A DNA stretch of 64,000 nucleotides. Source: Microcebus murinus. Taxonomy: Eukaryota > Chordata > Mammalia > Primates > Cheirogaleidae. Position numbers and translations under genes: made by a program. The first letter of the stretch is position 1. Every line of letters starts with the position of its first letter. Shown in pieces: positions 58,468-64,000 of the stretch. Below the pieces are notes generated by a model, which searched no databases, had not been told where the DNA came from, and worked only from the letters and a program-made list of their open reading frames with translations. The stretch spans positions 143,070,501 to 143,134,500 of the forward strand of contig NC_134104.1 in assembly GCF_040939455.1 (NCBI RefSeq), written 5' to 3'.

Positions 58468-59435
58468 GTCACTTTTTGGCAATTCATACAATATTTCAAA
58501 TTCCTTTGATGGATCTGGGCAAAGTCAATTAAAACCCATCTGGAAAGGATTCATCATACTAGATGCCATTAAGAACATTTGTGATTCATGGGAGAAGACC
58601 AAAATATCAACATTAACAGGAGTCTGGAAGAAGTTGATTCCAACCTTTATATATGACTGTGAGAGTCTCAAGCCTTTAGTGGAGGAAGTAACTGCAGAGG
58701 TGGTAGAAATAGTAAGAGAACCAGAATTAGAAGTGGATCCTAAAGATGTGACTGAATCACTGCAATCTTAGAGAAAACTTGAACAGATGAGGAGCTGCTT
58801 CCTATGAATGAGCAAAGAAGGTGATTTTTTGAAGTGTACTCTACTCCTGGTGAAGATTTTGTGAACATTGTTGAAATGGCAACAAAGGATTGAGAATATT
58901 ACATAAACTTAATTGATAAGGCAGCAGCAGGATTCGAGGGGACTGGCCTCCATTTTGAAAGAAATTGTGTGTAAAATGATATCAAATAGTAGCGTACATG
59001 CTACAGAGAAATCTTTCAGGAAAGGAAGAATCAATCAATGCTGCAAACTTCATTGCTGTCTTATTTTAAGAAATTGTAACTGCTGTCTATCTTCAGCAAC
59101 CATCACCCTGATACTCTACAGCCATCAACATCAAGGCAACACCCTCCACTAGCAAAAAGATTGCAACTTGCTAAAGGCTCAGATGATCATTGATATTTTC
59201 AGTAAAATTATTTTTTAAACCCCAGGATAGATGGATAAGCTATAAATTATTTTTAATGAAGATATATGCATTATTTTCTTAGATACAAGCTATTATACAC
59301 TTAGTATAGTATAGTGTAAATATATCTTTTATATGTACTGGGAAACCAAAACATTTGTGTGACTTGCTTTAATACCATATTTGCTTTATTGTGGTGGTCT
59401 GAAACAGAACCCACAATATCTCTGAGGTATGCCTG
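58468..59435 (+). mobile_element. Tigger1 DNA transposon, 3' part
   Basis: The right end has 'ttgctttattgtggtggtct', 'gaacccacaatatctctgag' and the terminal inverted repeat 'gaggtatgcctg' ending at 59435, followed by the TA expected for Tc1/mariner-pogo elements. The left part encodes the C-terminal region of a Tigger transposase. The 5' half, the DNA-binding domains and the left inverted repeat are missing; an L1 occupies the left junction. Confidence 0.92.
58469..58771 (+). pseudogene. Tigger1 transposase C-terminal remnant
   Basis: The open frame carries '[20 protein letters not shown]', '[11 protein letters not shown]' and '[19 protein letters not shown]', the post-catalytic region of Tigger1 transposase, then meets a premature stop at 58771. 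Related text continues in other frames to about 59175 ('ggcagcagcaggattcgagg', 'ctgctgtctatcttcagcaa'). The DDE catalytic region is not present. It is inactive. Confidence 0.9.
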
Positions 59436-59439
59436 TATA

Positions 59440-60045
59440 ACCCCCAATATAAAATAAATATCTATGAATCTATATGGATAAAAATAAATTATTGAATAAA
59501 TAAATTGAGAACAGACAAATCTCCCATGCAAAAGAATTGCAAATAATTTATATAGAAAATGTGCCCTAAAGGAGAGGGAGCTTAACACCTCACTTCAGGC
59601 ATATGCTGTGTGTAATGGTTTCCTTCTAAAGAGCACTATATGTAAATGCAGAAAAAAGAGTAACTATATAGTGGAGAAACCTAACAAATCTTACTTCAGC
59701 CAGATGATCAAGGTCAACATCAATAGTCGTGAACTCTGTTTATAGCAAGTACTCTTGATGTCATGTAATGAAATGGCACTTGACTTCCGTGATCTTCCTT
59801 TCAAGAACCAGTAACTCCAGCCTAATCATAGGGAAAAAATCAGAGCAATTACAATAGAGGGGTATCCTACAGTATACCTGATCACTACTCCTTAAAAGTG
59901 TTAATATCATCAAAAACAAAGCAAGTCTGAGTTGTCATAGTCCAAAGGAGGTTAAATCATTGCTCCTGGACTAAATTTAATATATCTTGGACTGGATCCT
60001 GGAACAGAGAAAGATATTAGGTAAAACTAAAAAAATATGAAGTGT
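59440..60045. other. no recognisable gene or repeat
   Basis: AT-rich sequence between the Tigger1 end and the next Alu. Confidence 0.4.
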
Positions 60046-60419
60046 GGATACTAGTTTGTTTGTTTGTTTTGTTGTAGGTTTTTTTTGTTGTTTGTTTGTT
60101 TGTTTGTTTGTTTGTTTGTTTGTTTTTTGAGACAGAGTCTCACTTGGTTGCCCTGGCTAGAATGCCATGGCATCAGCCTCGCACACAGCAACCTCAAACT
60201 CCTAGGCTCAAGCGATCCTTCTGCCTCAGCCTCTCAAGTAGCTGGGACTACAGGCATGTGTCACCATGCCCAGCTAATTTTTTCTATTTTTGGTAGAGAT
60301 GAGTCTCATTCTTGCTCAGGCTGGTCTCAAACTCCTGAGATCAAATGATCAGCCCACCTCAACCTCCCAGAGTGCCAGGATTACAGGCGTGAGCCACTGA
60401 GCCCAGTGGGATACTAGTT
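60046..60419 (-). mobile_element. Alu SINE, antisense, with TSD and (TTTG)n tail
   Basis: Body from about 60124 ('ttttttgagacagagtctca') to 60406 ('gtgagccactgagcccag'). Its tail reads as (TTTG)n at 60052-60123 on the plus strand. Direct repeats 'ggatactagtt' at 60046-60056 and 60409-60419 are identical. 'aatgccatggcatcagcctcg' is the antisense of the strepsirrhine-type right arm, but the long spacer is absent. Confidence 0.95.
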
Positions 60420-60424
60420 AAGAA

Positions 60425-60849
60425 CGCTATATTAATATTGGTTCATTAATTATAACATGTATCGTGCTAATATAAGATGTTAATAACAGAGGAAACTAGA
60501 TGTGTAGTATGTGAGAACTCTATACCATCTTCTCAATTTTATGTAAATCTAAAACTGTTCTAAAAAATAATGTCCATTTTTTTAAAAGTAAGGAAAAACA
60601 CAACAAAGGGCCCTATAGCTATCATTTATGATAAAGTCCAGGAGCAATGACATCCTTTCAGTAAACAATTCTTTTTTTAGTGTAGGGACTTTATATGGTG
60701 TCTACTTGGCTAAGCTAGAAATGATTCTCAGGATCTTTTCTCTAATCCATAGTCCTAGGTTAGAGTTGGCCAAAAGAAAAATTTGCACATGATTTGAGAG
60801 GTAAATATAAAACAGTAACCTTGTTTCCTGATATAATTGTGGTTAGATG
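60425..60849. other. no recognisable gene or repeat
   Basis: AT-rich flank of the Alu. Nothing identified. Confidence 0.4.
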
Positions 60850-61270
60850 TAGGGGCAGATGCCAAAGGGCCAATTATCCCAACTTTTCCTTACTCTCCCC
60901 TATTCCACATATAGCTCATCTCACATGCCAGTCCTGTTGACTAATGGTGTTGCCAGCTTATCACCCAATGTAGAGTTAACAGCCTTCCATAGACTTGTCC
61001 ACACACTCCATGTCTCAAACTGTCAGCTGCATGTGCCTCGCTTCCCAGATTTCCCTACAAGCTCCGACTTGTCCACACATGATAAAGCTTTACAAGGGCT
61101 AGCAGTGATTTTTCTTTGAGCCTCTAAGTATCCTTTCCAGAATTGAATTCCCCTATGCCTTCCCACAATTGCTTAAGGTGTAATTACTTTCTACAATGAA
61201 TCCCTGATTCCATAATAATCTTAGGGGTTCTGCTTCCTTGATTGAAGCCTGTCAGATACAGTTGTTAGCA
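60850..61270 (+). repeat. possible ERVL-class LTR
   Basis: The 3' end 'tacaatgaatccctgattcc', 'gttctgcttccttgattgaa', 'gcctgtcagatacagttgtt' resembles LTR termini of the form 'tttccctgattgaaccctgactgatac'. It is followed by 'attggttccagg' (about 61274), like the primer-binding region next to ERVL-type LTRs. The 5' boundary is a guess. Confidence 0.4.
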
Positions 61271-61273
61271 TAA

Positions 61274-62340
61274 TTGGTTCCAGGTTAACAGAACTTTAAG
61301 GATGAGAATCTGAAATATGTTTTCTTAGCTAATTACATGAGAAAAAATTAATAATCCTCTTGCTAGTGGTAAATGAGACATTGGAAATCTATGGCACACA
61401 GTGACCAAAAAATGTATTTAAATTATTACCTGTTGGTAGCTGTAATCAAGTGACTATGGAAGGAAAAGTTTTGAGTGCATACATGGCTAACATTATGGAA
61501 TATATTGGTGAACATAAGGAGTATATTTAGGTTCACTTATTGCTCCTGAATGCCCTAAAGAACTTAAAGAAAGGGAGTTTTGAGTTTTGAGATTTAAACT
61601 TTCACCTTAACATCCATGGAAACAGAAAACTTTTATTAACGCTCTGAAAGAAAGAGTCCTTCAGAGATAAAATTTCTGGGAGAAAAGAAACCCTTTCAGG
61701 TAGCTTAATTACAATTTAAATTGAATCAAAATCTTGCAGAGTCTCTTACATTAAAGTTGGCATTGATTGTGAATGAGTGAGTTCCGTAAAGTTAGAATAG
61801 GGAAATATGGGTTAATTTCTATAAAGCAAAAGACATTGAACAAAAATGAAATTCTTTTCAGTACCTCCTTTGCCAGCAGAAATATCATTTCCTCCTCAGC
61901 TGAGGAATTTAGTCTTCCTCTGCTGAAAGAAACTACATCAGTCTCCCCTCAGAAAATGGCCTTCAGTGGAATTTTGGGCCTCTTCAAGATTTATCCCCAC
62001 CCCCCTCTGCTTTTTCCTACTCAATTCCTGGCAGGCACTAGAGGACCACGTACAAAGTGGGACCTGTTAGGAACTACCATACACATCAAAATAAATTTTT
62101 TAGAAATTGCTAATACATATCCACAGAAATCTCAGGAATATTTATGAATTTGGATCATAAGGATGTCACATCAAGCTGGAAGGAATATATTATTGTATCA
62201 GCAAAATTTATTGATATGGGTGCACTATCCAAAAATTCTAGATCAATGTGCTATCTTGAGAAGCTGGGAGAAAGCTCCAACTTTTTCCCTATGAATAAAA
62301 TATTGGGAGGAAATGTGGAGGAGCTTAAGAGAGCCATAAA
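61274..62340 (+). mobile_element. possible ERV-like internal remnant, left part
   Basis: Follows the LTR-like block in the same orientation, with long repeat-like text and two adjoining plus-strand open frames (61773-62147 and 62144-62422, the second running into an L1). The protein text shows no zinc knuckle, protease or reverse-transcriptase motif. The assignment rests on position only. Confidence 0.3.
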
Positions 62341-62849
62341 ATTTTTTTTTATTTTAGCATATTTTGGGGGTACAAGTGTTAAAGTTATGTATATTGCCCA
62401 TGCTCCCCTTCCCCTCGAGTAAGAGCTTCAAATGTGTCCATCCCCCAAATGTTGCACATCTTACTCGTTGTGTTTGTATATACCCATACCCCCTCCCCCC
62501 TCCCACCTGCCCGACACCCAATAAATGTTATTCCTATATGTCCACTTAGGTGTTGATCTTTTAATACCGATTTTCTGGTGAGTACATGTGGTGCTTGTTT
62601 TTCCATTCTTGAGATAAGTAGAGTGAGTTCCAGCTCTATCCAGGAATATATAAGAGGTGCTATATCACCAGGTTTCTTAAAGCTGAGTAGTACTCCATGG
62701 TATACATATACCACATTTTATCAATCCACTCATGAATTGATGGGCACTTGGGTTGTTTCCACAGTTTTGAAATTATGAATTGTGCTGCTATTAACATTCG
62801 AGTACAGGTGTCTTTTTCATAAAGTGACTTTTGACCTTTTGGGTAATAG
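62341..62849 (-). mobile_element. LINE-1 3' end, 5'-truncated (3' UTR type B)
   Basis: T-tail, 'agcatattttgggggtacaa', 'gtgttaaagttatgtatatt', 'gtccatcccccaaatgttgc', then the ORF2 C-terminus on the minus strand, broken by a small deletion near 62615 (the text after 'cattcttgagataagtag' lacks the usual 'cttcacttagtag' block). Ends at about 62849 after 'gaccttttgggta'. Same subfamily as 4387. Confidence 0.92.
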
Positions 62850-63235
62850 TCTTGCCTCTACAAAAGAAGGAAGCAAGGAAAAAAGGTTGGGTAGAAAAGT
62901 CTTAGAGCATGATGTAGTTCTCAGAAAATTTGGTAAATCTGATGAGGAATCCTTGAGCCAATGGCATCTGTAATAGGAGCCCCATGTCTTTCAGGAATAC
63001 ACCTGTCTTTGTATCACTGAGCTCAAAGAAGGGTGATTTCCATGTGGACACAGTGATAATTTCAGAACACAGTAGTCAGGATGACAGATCAGTTATGATC
63101 CCTGCAGCTAGAGACCTGAGAGGCCCATTTTCATGGCTGCCACACTATGCAATGATCAAAATGTTCAATTCACTAAGAACATATAACAATTCTAAAAATG
63201 TATATATTATTCCTCACAATACATAAAGAAAAAAA
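62850..63235 (+). other. continuation of the ERV-like block, or unique sequence
   Basis: Flanks the L1 at 62341 on the right. If the left part is ERV-derived, this should be its continuation (the open frames 62782-62973 and 62984-63226 are in plus orientation). I see no diagnostic motif. Confidence 0.25.
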
Positions 63236-63239
63236 ATAC

Positions 63240-63605
63240 CATTGAACTAGAGAAATTTATCCCTAACATAGTAGATTATACCACATTTCTCCTAATTATT
63301 GCTAGGCAAACTAGACTAAAATAATCCAATAAAGGACATATCTACCCAATAATTTGACCTATAGATTCTTCTCAGCCACGCTTGTCATATTTATAAAAAT
63401 TGGTTGTATACTAATTTAAACATCAATACACAATAAATTTTAAAGAATATGATCATACAGATCACATTGTTTGGTAGCAATACAATTTAGAAGTTAATAA
63501 TCAAAGATAAAACAAAAAAAAGTCACAAATAAATATTTGAAATTCAAACACAGTTATAAATAACCCATGGGTGAAAGAAGAAACTAGAAAGGAAATATTA
63601 AGGCA
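63240..63605 (+). mobile_element. old LINE-1 ORF2 fragment, sense
   Basis: 'aatttatccctaacatagta', 'tagattcttctcagccacgc', 'acacaataaattttaaagaa', 'agaagttaataatcaaagat', 'gggtgaaagaagaaactaga' are the sense ORF2 text between the endonuclease and the reverse transcriptase. Decayed, with no open frame. Confidence 0.8.
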
Positions 63606-63609
63606 GGCA

Positions 63610-64000
63610 TGGAGAGAACAAAATCTCTGTCATCAGAGTTCAGGTTCATCTTAAGTTTAAAAAGCTTTTGAGATTAGTTCAATAACCTAACCAGCATCTG
63701 TGCCCTTATTTACCCCAATTCTCTCTTAGTTGAGGGAAAAGGTCTCAGCTTAATCATCTCTATCACCAAAAGATGTGGCTGAGCACAAAGTAGAAATGTG
63801 AAACATAAATACTGAATAGATGAATGAACAAATGGTTTCTGAAAGTGTACTTGTATGTGGGAACTGCTAGTAGATATTATTAGACTTTCCTCTCCACCTG
63901 ACTGAAATTCAATTTTCAAGGTTTATACTCTGATCAAAACCATCTTAAGTTCTTTCACACTTGGATAGAATATATGAGTAGTTTCTAAAGAGGAAATTCA
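63610..64000. other. no confident feature
   Basis: 'aaatactgaatagatgaatg' at 63807-63830 recalls the L2 3' tail (aataaatatttgttgaatgaatg), but it is too short to call. Otherwise unique-looking. Confidence 0.35.

Noticed and set aside
60088..60123. (TTTG)n as an independent satellite
   Set aside because: It is the A-rich tail of the adjacent minus-strand Alu and lies inside its target-site duplication.
61773..62147. 124-codon plus-strand open frame as a host gene
   Set aside because: No recognisable domain or exon structure. It lies in sequence that may be ERV-derived, so it was described as part of that block and not as a gene.
1..64000. CRISPR array, operon, phage or other prokaryotic system
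   Set aside because: No spaced direct repeats, no ribosome-binding-site-led gene runs, and abundant primate SINEs and LINEs. The DNA is a vertebrate nuclear genome.
1..64000. A novel multi-gene biological system
   Set aside because: No intact gene or cluster of related features is visible. All recognisable coding text belongs to decayed mobile elements.

Overview
The window is mammalian nuclear DNA from a primate, most likely a strepsirrhine (lemur, loris or galago). The main evidence is the Alu family. Several copies are dimeric Alus with the strepsirrhine form of the right arm ('gatgccacggcactcta') and a duplicated spacer region ('agaaagaaattagctggcca...aaaatatatagaaaaaatta'), alongside at least two older copies of ordinary AluJ type. 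Several LINE-1 3' ends also carry 3' UTR types I do not associate with human L1. The species cannot be fixed from the sequence alone. The DNA is AT-rich and CpG-poor, with no CpG island.

I find no host protein-coding gene, no exon I can defend, and no tRNA, rRNA, snRNA or other structured RNA gene. All open frames are short. The longest (about 1 kb, minus strand, 18847-19848) is the tail of LINE-1 ORF2. This looks like a gene desert or the inside of a large intron.

Layout: 1-10 kb holds old MIR and L2 fragments plus one L1 3' end (4.4 kb). 10.6-11.3 kb has an Alu and a short L1 3'-end insert. 14-17.6 kb has a truncated Alu, a TG microsatellite, a MER5A-like hAT element with target-site duplication (TSD), and a long L2 split by a MIR. 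18.6-19.85 kb is the youngest-looking L1. 20-31.8 kb has LTR-like pieces, four Alus, an old L1 and an ERVL-MaLR internal remnant. 31.8-37.1 kb is the longest stretch with no recognisable repeat. 37-42.4 kb has L2, hAT, LTR-like, MIR and Alu pieces. 43.7-48.9 kb is dominated by minus-strand L1. 51-59.4 kb carries an LTR-like element, a plus-strand L1 tail, an L1 5' UTR, nested minus-strand L1s and a Tigger1 3' half. 60-64 kb has an Alu, a degraded ERV-like block interrupted by an L1, and an old L1 fragment.

The parts do not form a working system. The value of the window lies in its insertion history (nesting, TSDs, L1 subfamilies), in the minus-strand bias of its L1s, and in a few repeat-poor stretches worth a conservation check. 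All family assignments come from recall of consensus sequences, not a database search. Boundaries of diverged elements are good to about 10-50 bases.
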